Source: CAWDVH01 sp963805705
Lineage (GTDB): Bacteria > Actinomycetota > Actinomycetes > Streptosporangiales > Streptosporangiaceae
Length of the DNA: 64,000 bases
Direction: 5' to 3'
Assembly: GCA_963805705.1 (NCBI GenBank)
Contig: CAWDVH010000001.1
Span: 2,852,001 to 2,916,000 of the forward strand
Below are positions 50,919 to 59,158 of this stretch, piece after piece. Made by a program: the position numbers and the translations under genes. Positions within the stretch are counted from its first letter, which is position 1, and every line of letters starts with the position of its first letter. Below the pieces are notes generated by a model that made no database searches, was not told the origin of the DNA, and saw only the letters and a program-made list of their open reading frames with translations.

Positions 50919-53597
50919 GTGACCGATACCGACAGCAGGCAGCTTCCCCCGCAGTATGCGCCCGGCGACGTGGAGACGCGCCGCTACGAGGGCTGGGAAG
51001 CGGCCGGATACTTCACCGCGGACGCGCAGTCCCCCGCGCCCTCGTTCACGATCGTCATCCCGCCGCCGAACGTGACCGGCTCGCTGCATATCGGCCACGC
51101 GCTCGATCACACCCTGATCGACGCGCTGGTCCGGCGCCGGCGCATGCAGGGCTATAACGCCCTGTGGCTGCCCGGCATGGATCACGCGGGCATCGCCACG
51201 CAGAACGTTGTCGAGCGCGAGATCGCCAGGGAGGGCCTGAGCCGGCATGATCTGGGCCGGGCCGCGTTCGTCGACCGGGTCTGGCAGTGGAAGGCCAGCT
51301 CCGGCGGCGCGATCCTCGGCCAGATGCGGCGGCTGGGCGACAGCGTTGACTGGACCCGCGAGCGGTTCACCATGGACGAGGGCCTGTCGCGGGCCGTGCA
51401 GACCATCTTCAAGCGGCTGTTCGACGACGGGCTGATCTACCGGGCGCAGCGCATCATCAACTGGTGCCCGCGCTGCATGACCGCGCTGTCCGACATCGAG
51501 GTCGATCACTTTGACGACGAGGGCGAGCTCGTCTCGGTCCGGTACGGCGACGGGGACGGCTCGGTTGTCGTCGCCACCACCAGGGTGGAGACGATGCTCG
51601 GCGATACCGCCGTGGCCGTGCACCCTGACGACCCGCGCTACCGCCACCTGGTCGGGACCGACGTCGAGCTCCCGCTCACGGGCCGGCGGATCCCGGTGGT
51701 GGCCGACCCGCATGTCGATCCGGAGTTCGGCACCGGCGCGGTCAAGGTCACGCCCGCCCACGATCCCGATGACTTCGAGATCGGCCGCCGCCACGACCTG
51801 CCCAACCTGTCGATCATGGACGAGCGGGCCGTGATCACCGCCCACGGGCCGTTTGAGGGGCTGGACCGGTTTGAGGCGCGGCCCGCCGTGCTGGCCGCGC
51901 TCAGGGAGGAGGGCCGTGTCGTCGCGGAGAAACGGCCCTACGTGCACGCTGTCGGGCACTGCGGCCGGTGCGGGACCACCGTGGAACCACGGCTGTCCCT
52001 GCAGTGGTTCGTGAAGGTGAGCCCGCTGGCCAAGGCGGCCGGGGATGCCGTCCGCGATGGCCGGGTCACGATCCACCCGCCGGAGCTGGCGGCGCGGTAC
52101 TTCGACTGGGTCGATGACATGCACGACTGGTGCATCAGCCGCCAGCTGTGGTGGGGGCACCGGATCCCGGTCTGGTACTCGCCCGACGGCCAGGCCGTGT
52201 GCGTCGGCCCGGATGACGATCCGCCGTCCGGCCCGGGCTGGACCCAGGACAGCGACGTGCTCGACACCTGGTTCTCCTCGGCCCTGTGGCCGTTCTCCAC
52301 CCTGGGCTGGCCGCAGGACACTCCCGACCTGCGCGCGTTCTACCCGACCAGCGTGCTGGTCACCGGCTACGACATCCTGTTCTTCTGGGTGGCCAGGATG
52401 ATGCTGTTCGGCCTGTACGCGATGGCCGAGGCCGGGCCCGTCGCGTCGGTGCCGTTCCGGCAGGTGGCCCTGCACGGGCTGGTCAGGGACCAGCATGGCA
52501 AGAAGATGTCCAAGAGCCGGGGTAACACCGTCGATCCGCTGGACTGGATTGACCGGTTCGGCGCTGACGCCACCCGGTTCACCCTGGCCCGCGGCGCCAC
52601 CCCGGGCGGCGATGTCGCGGTCAGCGAGGAATGGGTCGCCGGCGCGCGGAATTTCTGCAACAAGCTCTGGAACGCGACCAGGTTCGCGCTGCTCAACGGC
52701 GCCATCGCCGGCCGTGGCACGCCGGACCCGCAGATGCTGTCGGTCCCTGACCGGTGGATCCTGTCCCGGCTGGCCGCGGTCACCGCCGAAGCGGACGCGC
52801 TGTTCGAGAGGTTCGAGTTCGCCAAGGTCTGCGAGACGCTGTATCACTTCGCCTGGGATGAGTTCTGCGACTGGTATCTCGAGCTGGCCAAGGCCTCGCT
52901 GACCGGCGCTGACGAGGCCGCCGCGGCCGCCACTCGTACGGTACTCGGGCATGTGCTCGATCATCTGCTGCGGCTGATCCACCCGGTCATGCCGTTCGTC
53001 ACCGACGAGCTCTGGACGGCGCTCACCGGCGGCGAGTCGGTCATGATCGCGCCCTGGCCGGGCCGCCTGGCCCCCCTGGATGCCGCCGCCGGCCGCGGCA
53101 GCGCCGGGGAGGCGGCCGGGTTCGCCGATCCGCTGGCCGAGGCGGAGATCGGTGCGCTGATGCGCCTGGTCACCCAGGTCCGCAGGTTCCGCTCGGACCA
53201 GGGCCTGCGCCCGGCGCAGCCGGTGCCCGCCGTCCTGGCCGGGATCGAGGCGACCCCGCTGGCGCCCCACGAGGGGCGCATCCGCTCGCTGCTGAAGCTC
53301 ACGGCCGCCGCCGACGGCTTCGCCCCGACCGCCTCGGTCCAGGCCGAGGGGGTCACGGTTCAGCTGGACACCGCCGCGGGCATAGACGTCGCCGCCGAGC
53401 GCAGGAGGATGCAGAAGGACCTGCTCGCCGCGAGGGCGGATGTCGAGGCGGCAGAACGCAAGCTCTCCAGCCCGTCATTCATCGAGCGGGCTCCCGCCGC
53501 GGTGGTGGCCAAGAACCGGGACCGGCTCGCTGCCGCCCTGGCGCAGATCAGCCAGCTGGAGGAACGGCTGGCCGCCCTGCCGCCGGCCAGCCAGTAG
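50919..53597 (+). CDS. valS: Valyl-tRNA synthetase
   Basis: 892 residues, GTG start. The HIGH motif is in GSLHIGHALDHTL, KMSKS in GKKMSKSRGN, and the editing domain (GDTAVAVHPDDPRY, HDPDDFEIG) lies between. CPRC and CGRCG suggest zinc sites. The anticodon-binding region and a C-terminal coiled coil (AAERRRMQKDLLAARADVEAAERKLSS) end the protein. It charges tRNA-Val. The gene follows the inserted ABC exporter operon, whose divergent promoter region it shares. Confidence 0.97.
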   Translation: MTDTDSRQLPPQYAPGDVETRRYEGWEAAGYFTADAQSPAPSFTIVIPPPNVTGSLHIGHALDHTLIDALVRRRRMQGYNALWLPGMDHAGIATQNVVEREIAREGLSRHDLGRAAFVDRVWQWKASSGGAILGQMRRLGDSVDWTRERFTMDEGLSRAVQTIFKRLFDDGLIYRAQRIINWCPRCMTALSDIEVDHFDDEGELVSVRYGDGDGSVVVATTRVETMLGDTAVAVHPDDPRYRHLVGTDVELPLTGRRIPVVADPHVDPEFGTGAVKVTPAHDPDDFEIGRRHDLPNLSIMDERAVITAHGPFEGLDRFEARPAVLAALREEGRVVAEKRPYVHAVGHCGRCGTTVEPRLSLQWFVKVSPLAKAAGDAVRDGRVTIHPPELAARYFDWVDDMHDWCISRQLWWGHRIPVWYSPDGQAVCVGPDDDPPSGPGWTQDSDVLDTWFSSALWPFSTLGWPQDTPDLRAFYPTSVLVTGYDILFFWVARMMLFGLYAMAEAGPVASVPFRQVALHGLVRDQHGKKMSKSRGNTVDPLDWIDRFGADATRFTLARGATPGGDVAVSEEWVAGARNFCNKLWNATRFALLNGAIAGRGTPDPQMLSVPDRWILSRLAAVTAEADALFERFEFAKVCETLYHFAWDEFCDWYLELAKASLTGADEAAAAATRTVLGHVLDHLLRLIHPVMPFVTDELWTALTGGESVMIAPWPGRLAPLDAAAGRGSAGEAAGFADPLAEAEIGALMRLVTQVRRFRSDQGLRPAQPVPAVLAGIEATPLAPHEGRIRSLLKLTAAADGFAPTASVQAEGVTVQLDTAAGIDVAAERRRMQKDLLAARADVEAAERKLSSPSFIERAPAAVVAKNRDRLAAALAQISQLEERLAALPPASQ

Positions 53598-53632
53598 GCT
53601 GCCAGCGTGACCGCTGCCCGCTGTAGGACGCC

Positions 53633-55156
53633 ATGACCGCCGACGCCCGCGCCGCTCTGCTCGAGATCGAGGACGAGATCCTCGCGCGGCGCCCCGAGCA
53701 CTCGATCGAGCCGTCCCTGGACCGGATCCAGGCGCTGACCGCGCTGCTCGGCGATCCCCAGCGCGCCTATCCGGTCATCCACATCACCGGCACCAACGGC
53801 AAGACCTCCACCGCCCGGATGACCGAGACGCTGCTGCGCGCCCGGGGCCTGCGGACCGGCTTGTTCACCAGCCCGCACCTGGCGTCCATGCGGGAGCGGA
53901 TCTGCGTGGACGGCGAGCCGCTCAGCGCCGAGCGCTTCGTCGAGGCGTACCAGGAGATCCGGCCGTACCTGGAACTGGTCGACGAGAGCCAGCCGGTCCG
54001 GCTCTCGTTCTTCGAGGTCTTCGTCGGCATGGCATTCTCGGTCTTCGCCGACGCCCCCGTTGACGTGGCCGTGATCGAGGTCGGCATGGGCGGCACGTGG
54101 GACAACACCAACGTGGCCGACGGCACCGTGGCGATCGTGACCCCGATCTCCATCGACCATGCCCGCCACCTGGGCAGCACGGTCGAGGCGATCGCGGCGG
54201 ACAAGGCGGGCATCATCAAGCCCGGCGCGATCGCGGTGCTCGCCCAGCAGCCGCCCGGCGTCGCGGACGTGCTGCTGCAGCGCGCCGAGGAGGTGGGCGC
54301 CACCGTGGTCACGGAGGGCACGGAGTTCGGGCTGACCAGCCGGGAGCTTGCCGTCGGCGGTCAGCTGCTGGGGATCCGCGGCTTGCGCGGCGACTACGAC
54401 AATTTGTTCCTGCCGCTGTTCGGCGCCTACCAGGCGGGGAACGCCGCGTGCGCCCTGGCCGCCGTGGAGGCGTTCGCCGGGGCCGCGCCGCCATCGCCGT
54501 TCGCGGTCAGATCCGGCGGCGGCACGGCCGGCGATGACGATGGCGGCGCCGCTGACGGGCCGGGCCGGGCCGGCTCCGCGCTGGGTTTCATTCCCTGGTC
54601 GGAGCCGGGCCCGCTGGGCGGCGAGCTCGTGCGGCAGGCGTTCGGCATGATGTCGTCTCCCGGCCGGCTGGAGATCATCAGGCGCAGTCCCGTGGTGATC
54701 GTGGACTCGGCGCACAATCCGGCCGGGATGGAGGCCAGCGTGGCCGCGCTGACCGAGGCCTTCACCTTCACCGACCTGATCGCGGTCCTGGCGGTCAGCG
54801 AGGACAAGGACGTGTCCGGGATCCTCGACCAGCTCGAGCCGGCCGTCTGGCAGCTGGTGGTCACCAGCAACTCATCGCCGCGGTCGATGGACCCAGGGAA
54901 GCTGGCTGACCTGGCGGGCGCGGTATTCGGCGAGGACCGGGTCCTGGCCACCGCGCGCCTGGACCAGGCGATCGAGATGGCCGTGGGGCTGGCCGGGGAT
55001 GCGGACGCCGCCCGCGACGCCGACGCCCGTGATACCGACCGCAGCGCGCCGGGCAGCGCGGCGGTGCTGATCACCGGCTCAGTGATCACGGCCGGGGACG
55101 CCCGGCAGCTGCTCGGCCCGCCCGCCGCCGAGCCTCAGGAGGGAGGCGGCGGGTGA
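53633..55156 (+). CDS. folC: Folylpolyglutamate synthase / dihydrofolate synthase
   Basis: 507 residues, ATG, 35 bases after valS. The P-loop is ITGTNGKTSTARMTETLL, with SPHLASMRERI, FEVFVGMAF..... and GMGGTWDNTNV following, then ISIDHARHLG and ADKAGIIKPG. The C-terminal glutamate-ligase domain has VIVDSAHNPAGM and VLAVSEDKD. A Gly/Asp-rich insert (GGGTAGDDDGGAADGPG, about residues 290-320) and an acidic tail make it longer than usual. It adds glutamates to folates. The end overlaps the DUF4233 gene (GTGA). Confidence 0.94.
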   Translation: MTADARAALLEIEDEILARRPEHSIEPSLDRIQALTALLGDPQRAYPVIHITGTNGKTSTARMTETLLRARGLRTGLFTSPHLASMRERICVDGEPLSAERFVEAYQEIRPYLELVDESQPVRLSFFEVFVGMAFSVFADAPVDVAVIEVGMGGTWDNTNVADGTVAIVTPISIDHARHLGSTVEAIAADKAGIIKPGAIAVLAQQPPGVADVLLQRAEEVGATVVTEGTEFGLTSRELAVGGQLLGIRGLRGDYDNLFLPLFGAYQAGNAACALAAVEAFAGAAPPSPFAVRSGGGTAGDDDGGAADGPGRAGSALGFIPWSEPGPLGGELVRQAFGMMSSPGRLEIIRRSPVVIVDSAHNPAGMEASVAALTEAFTFTDLIAVLAVSEDKDVSGILDQLEPAVWQLVVTSNSSPRSMDPGKLADLAGAVFGEDRVLATARLDQAIEMAVGLAGDADAARDADARDTDRSAPGSAAVLITGSVITAGDARQLLGPPAAEPQEGGGG

Positions 55157-55470
55157 AACGGCTGTGCTCCACCGTTCTGCTGATGGAGGCCATCGTGATC
55201 GGGCTGGCGATCCCGGTGGCCGTGCAGATCGATCACGCATCGCCGCGAACGGCAGGCATCGTCTTCGGGGTGGCGGCCGTGGCCGCGATCATCCTGGTCA
55301 TCCTGGCCCGCCGGCGCCTGGCCTGGACCCTGGTCGGCGGGAGCCTGCTGCAGGTTTTCGTTATCGCGGCCGGTGCCGTAGTGCCCGTCATGTATTTTCT
55401 GGGGGCCCTTTTTGGCGCATTGTGGGTCATCGGGATCTGGCTGGGCCGCCGCGTCGAAAGCGTCTCCTAG
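55153..55470 (+). CDS. DUF4233 membrane protein
   Basis: 105 residues. Four hydrophobic helices (LCSTVLLMEAIVIGLAIPVAV, GIVFGVAAVAAIILVILA, LAWTLVGGSLLQVFVIAAGAVVPVMYFLGALFGALWVIGIWLG) match DUF4233, which almost always follows folC in actinobacteria. Starts at GTG overlapping the folC stop, so it is translationally coupled. Confidence 0.9.
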   Translation: MKRLCSTVLLMEAIVIGLAIPVAVQIDHASPRTAGIVFGVAAVAAIILVILARRRLAWTLVGGSLLQVFVIAAGAVVPVMYFLGALFGALWVIGIWLGRRVESVS

Positions 55471-55755
55471 GATTGTTCTGATCCCTTCGCCCATGTGGCG
55501 GCCGAGCACGCCCGATCCCGGCACGATCCGCCGATGCCGTGCGTTGGACGTGCAGGAGAGCGGCGCACGAGGTCCAGTCGCACGGGGCTCTGCCGGGCGC
55601 GAGATCAGGGTGAAGCGCACGATCAAGATCTTTTCCCCTGACCTCGTTTAGGCAGCCGTGCCGTGGCGATGAAGTACGCAGGCGGTGGCAGGAGCGCGCC
55701 GCGCGCAGCAGAGCAGATCGCCCGGTAAGACCCATCCGGAAGGTTCTTGTTCCAC
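55471..55755. other. Intergenic region before mreB, no ndk
   Basis: 285 bases with no supported gene. In many actinomycetes ndk (about 410 bases) occupies this position. It does not fit here and no fragment of it is visible. A promoter for the mre block is likely. Confidence 0.6.
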
Positions 55756-56787
55756 ATGAGCAACGCACTGGCCTTTCTGGGCCGTGACATGGCCGTTGAC
55801 CTCGGCACCGCCAACACCCTGGTGTACGTCAGGGGCCGGGGCATCGTGCTGAACGAGCCGTCCGTGGTAGCGCTCAATACCAACACCGGGCAGGTCGTGG
55901 CGGTCGGGGTCGAGGCCAAGCGGATGATCGGCCGGACGCCGGGCAACATCGTGGCGGTCCGGCCGCTCAAGGACGGCGTCATCGCCGATTTCGACGTCAC
56001 GGAGCGGATGCTCAGGTACTTCATCCAGAAGGTGCACCGCCGCAGCTACCTGGCCAAGCCCCGGATCGTGGTCGCCGTGCCGAGCGGCATCACCGGCGTG
56101 GAGCAGAGCGCCGTCAAGGAGGCCGGTCATCAGGCCGGAGCGCGCCGGGTGTACATCATCGAGGAGCCGATGGCCGCGGCGATCGGCGCTGGGCTGCCGG
56201 TCTACGAGCCGACCGGCAACATGGTCGTGGACATCGGCGGCGGCACGACCGAGGTGGCGGTGATCTCGCTCGGCGGCATCGTGACCTCGCAGTCGATCCG
56301 CGTCGGCGGTGACGAGCTTGACCAGGCGATCATTACCTTCACCAAGAAGGAGTACTCACTCGCGCTGGGCGAGCGGACCGCCGAGGAGATCAAGATGGCG
56401 CTCGGGTCCGCCTGGCCGTCCGCCGAGGAGCCCAATGCCGAGATCCGCGGCCGTGACCTGGTCAGCGGCCTGCCCAAGACCATCGTGATCTCCGCGGAGG
56501 AGATCCGCCGCGCGATCTCCGAGCCGCTCAGCGTGATCGTGGACGCGGTCAAGAGCACGCTGGACAAGTGCCCGCCCGAGCTGGCCGGCGACGTCATGGA
56601 CCGGGGCATCGCGCTGACCGGCGGCGGCGCGCTGCTGCGCGGGCTGGACGAGCGGATCCGGGAGGAGACGGGCATGCCGGTCCACGTGGCCGACAACCCG
56701 CTGGACTCCGTCGCGCTCGGCACGGGCAAGTGCGTTGAGGACTTCGACACGCTGCGCCAGGTACTCGTGCCCGAGTCCAGACGCTAG
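55756..56787 (+). CDS. mreB: Rod-shape-determining protein MreB
   Basis: 343 residues from ATG 55756; a TTG three codons upstream has closer RBS spacing and is possible. MAVDLGTANTLVYVRGRG is phosphate-1, NMVVDIGGGTTEVAVISLGG phosphate-2 and GIALTGGGALLRGLDERIREETG the adenosine-binding motif of the actin fold. It forms filaments that organise peptidoglycan synthesis. In Streptomyces-like bacteria it serves mainly spore-wall formation. First gene of mreB-mreC-mreD-mrdA-rodA. Confidence 0.97.
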   Translation: MSNALAFLGRDMAVDLGTANTLVYVRGRGIVLNEPSVVALNTNTGQVVAVGVEAKRMIGRTPGNIVAVRPLKDGVIADFDVTERMLRYFIQKVHRRSYLAKPRIVVAVPSGITGVEQSAVKEAGHQAGARRVYIIEEPMAAAIGAGLPVYEPTGNMVVDIGGGTTEVAVISLGGIVTSQSIRVGGDELDQAIITFTKKEYSLALGERTAEEIKMALGSAWPSAEEPNAEIRGRDLVSGLPKTIVISAEEIRRAISEPLSVIVDAVKSTLDKCPPELAGDVMDRGIALTGGGALLRGLDERIREETGMPVHVADNPLDSVALGTGKCVEDFDTLRQVLVPESRR

Positions 56788-56876
56788 CGTAGCGGGAGCG
56801 CGGCTAGCCCAGCGCGGCCCGGCGGCCGGGACGGCAGCGGTGGCCACAGCGGCAACAGCGGCAACAGCAGGATGCG

Positions 56877-57860
56877 GTGCGGGACGAGGTGACCGGAGTG
56901 CGCGATACGCGGCGAACCCGCCTGACCCTGGGCGTGCTCCTGATCGTGGCACTCGGCCTGATCACCGCCGACTACCGGGACGGGTCCTCCTCGCCCGTGC
57001 ACGGGCTGCGCCAGGTCTCCGGCGCGGTGTTCGGCGGCGCGGAGCGCGCGGCTAGCGCGATGGCGGCACCCGTGACGCGGCTGTTCGGCGGGAGCTCGCC
57101 GGGCGGCAGCGATGGCCGGCAGGTGGCCGCCTTGCAGAGCCAGGTGGTCAGGCTCCGCGCCCAGCTGAGCCAGGCGCAGCTGAGCAAGGCCGACTACCGG
57201 CAGCTGCGCCAGCTCCTGCAGCTGTCGGGCCAGGGCGGCTACCGGATCGTCGCCGCCACCGTGATCGCCGTGGGCCAGGGCTACCAGCAGAGCGTCACCC
57301 TGGACGCCGGCAGCGGCGATGGCGTGCAGCCGCACGAGACCGTGCTGGACGGGAACGGCCTGGTCGGCGAGGTCACGGCCGTGAATGCGCAGACGTGCAC
57401 CGTGCTGCTGGCCAGCGACGCCAGCTCGGTGGTGGGGGTTCAGCTGGCGCCGAGCGGCCAGATCGGCTGGGTCACCGGGCCGGGCAAGTCCGGGGCCGGA
57501 TCGGGCCTGATGAAGCTGCAGGTGCTCGACGCGTCCGCCGTGCTCAAGCCGGGCGAGCAGCTGGTTACCGCCGCCTCGGTCCGGGACCGGCCGTACGTGC
57601 CGGGGGTGCCCGTCGGCGTCATCAGCGCCGTGTCAGCCCAGGCAGGCGGACTGACCGGACTCGCCCTGGTGCGGCCGTACGTGAATTTCACGGCCCTGGG
57701 CGTGGTCGGGATCGTCATCGCCCCGCCGCGTCACAATCCGCGGTTCTCGGTACTGCCGCCGCGCCCGCGGCCCGAGGCCGGCCGTGACCGTGACCGTTAC
57801 CGCCCGCCCTGGCGTCTCGCCGGGCCCGTCGGCCACTCCGGGCACCGGGGGCTGAGATGA
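56877..57860 (+). CDS. mreC: Rod-shape-determining protein MreC
   Basis: 327 residues. An N-terminal membrane helix (LTLGVLLIVALGLITAD), a coiled coil (QVAALQSQVVRLRAQLSQAQLSKADYRQLRQLLQL) and two beta domains (GYRIVAATVIAVGQGYQQSVTLDAGSGDGVQPHETVLDGNGLVGEVTAV; VLLASDASSVVGV) match MreC. GTG starts at 56877, 56889 and 56898 are all possible. A Pro/Arg-rich tail follows. It links MreB to PBP2/RodA in the periplasm-side complex. The stop overlaps mreD (ATGA). Confidence 0.93.
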   Translation: MRDEVTGVRDTRRTRLTLGVLLIVALGLITADYRDGSSSPVHGLRQVSGAVFGGAERAASAMAAPVTRLFGGSSPGGSDGRQVAALQSQVVRLRAQLSQAQLSKADYRQLRQLLQLSGQGGYRIVAATVIAVGQGYQQSVTLDAGSGDGVQPHETVLDGNGLVGEVTAVNAQTCTVLLASDASSVVGVQLAPSGQIGWVTGPGKSGAGSGLMKLQVLDASAVLKPGEQLVTAASVRDRPYVPGVPVGVISAVSAQAGGLTGLALVRPYVNFTALGVVGIVIAPPRHNPRFSVLPPRPRPEAGRDRDRYRPPWRLAGPVGHSGHRGLR

Positions 57861-58960
57861 GGCGTGCCGCGCTGTCGGCTCTCGTGCTGGCCATCGCCCT
57901 GGTGCTCCAGCTGACGGTCGTGAACCGGCTGCCGCTGCCCGGCGGCGGCGCACCCGACCTGGTGCTGCTAGCCGTAGTGGCGCTCGCGCTGTGCGGCGGT
58001 CCCGAGCTCGGCATGATCGCCGGCTTCTGCGGCGGACTCGGCCTCGACCTCGCCCCGCCCGCCAGCCAGGTGATCGGCCAGTACGCGCTGGTGTTCTGCG
58101 TGGTCGGCTACGGGTGCGGGAAGCTGCGGGGCACCCTGCACCGCTCGGCGGTGCTGCCGCTCATCATCGCGGCCAGCGCGGCGGTGACCGGCGAGCTGCT
58201 GGCGGCGGGATTCGGGCTGGCGCTTGACCCGGCCCAGGTCACCTCGGCCACAGTGCGCCAGGTGCTCCCGTTCTCCGTGCTCTATGACGTGCTGCTCAGC
58301 GTGCCGGTGCTGTACCTGGTGATGCTGGCCTACCAGCGGGCTGATGACCGCGCCGGCCAGCCGGAGCGCCCGCCGGCGGCTGGCGGCGGCCTGCTCGGCG
58401 GGGCGGGGTGGCTGGCCGGCCGGTACGGGTCCGCGGCCGTGCCGAGCGCGGCCGCCCGGCGTTCCCCGGCGGGAACGGGCGCCGCCACCAGGCTGAAGAG
58501 CGGCTGGGCCGGCCGTCGTCAGCCAGCGGGGACGCGGCCGGCGGCGCGGCCAGGGACGGCCGGGAGCCAGGGCCCGGCCGTGCGGCCAGGGCGCCGTGCG
58601 ACGCCCCGCCTGCGCCCCCGGACCGGTATCACCGGATCGGCGGCCCGGGCCGAGTCCGCCCGGAGAAACGCGGCCGGCCCGCACGCCCCGGTGCGGATCC
58701 GGCCCGGCCGGGCTCCGCCGGTCCGGGCGGCGCCCTGGCCGCAGCCAGCCGCCCCGGATCCAGCCAGGGCAGTATCAGGCCGCAGGCCGGCTCGCGCCAG
58801 GGCGCCCGGTGAGCCTGAAACTGGCCCGACGGCGCCGCGTCCCCGGGTTCCTGGCGCGGCCCGCGGATCTCGCGGCGCCCCGGCCTCGGCCGCCCGCCCC
58901 CGGCGGCCGGTAGCCGTCAGGTTCCGGTCCCGGCGGCCGGCTGAGCTTCGGGTCCCCTAA
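57857..58960 (+). CDS. mreD: Rod-shape-determining protein MreD with a long low-complexity C-terminus
   Basis: 367 residues. The first about 165 are MreD: five helices including ALSALVLAIALVLQLTVVNRLPLPGGGAPDLVLLAVVALALCGGPELGMIAGFCGGLGLDLAPPASQVIGQYALVFCVVGYGCG and FSVLYDVLLSVPVLYLVMLAYQ. The remaining about 200 residues are Arg/Pro/Ala-rich and probably disordered, far longer than ordinary MreD (about 170-220 residues in total). The TAA stop is directly followed by 24-bp tandem repeats in the same frame. It couples cytoplasmic MreB to the membrane machine. Confidence 0.9.
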   Translation: MRRAALSALVLAIALVLQLTVVNRLPLPGGGAPDLVLLAVVALALCGGPELGMIAGFCGGLGLDLAPPASQVIGQYALVFCVVGYGCGKLRGTLHRSAVLPLIIAASAAVTGELLAAGFGLALDPAQVTSATVRQVLPFSVLYDVLLSVPVLYLVMLAYQRADDRAGQPERPPAAGGGLLGGAGWLAGRYGSAAVPSAAARRSPAGTGAATRLKSGWAGRRQPAGTRPAARPGTAGSQGPAVRPGRRATPRLRPRTGITGSAARAESARRNAAGPHAPVRIRPGRAPPVRAAPWPQPAAPDPARAVSGRRPARARAPGEPETGPTAPRPRVPGAARGSRGAPASAARPRRPVAVRFRSRRPAELRVP

Positions 58961-59128
58961 GCCGGTCAGGCTCAGGTTCCGTCAGCCGGTCAGGCTCCGG
59001 CCCCGTCAGCCGGCCAGGCTCGGGTCAGGGAAGCCGGCCAGGTTCCGGCCCCGTAAGCCGGTCAGGCTCGGGCTCCGTCAGCCGGTCAGGCTCGGGTCAG
59101 GGAAGCCAGCCAGGCTCGGTTTCCTGGC
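58961..59128. repeat. Seven 24-bp tandem repeats between mreD and mrdA
   Basis: Units begin at 58961, 58985, 59009, 59033, 59057, 59081 and 59105 and read gccggtcaggctcgggtccgtca-like, with (t/c) and tail variants (ccgtca, cagggaa). A degenerate eighth unit overlaps the mreD stop. Eight codons per unit; in the mreD frame they read AGQA-type octapeptides, interrupted by TAA at 59054. Confidence 0.9.
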
Positions 59129-59158
59129 CCGCTGGCCAGCAGGCCGACGGTCCGGCCG

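Noticed and set aside
50883..53270. 795-residue minus-strand open frame antisense to valS
   Set aside because: Arg/Gly/His-rich composition typical of GC-rich shadow frames; the plus strand encodes unmistakable valyl-tRNA synthetase.
58961..59128. CRISPR array
   Set aside because: The 24-bp units are directly abutting with no unique spacers, and no cas genes are present.
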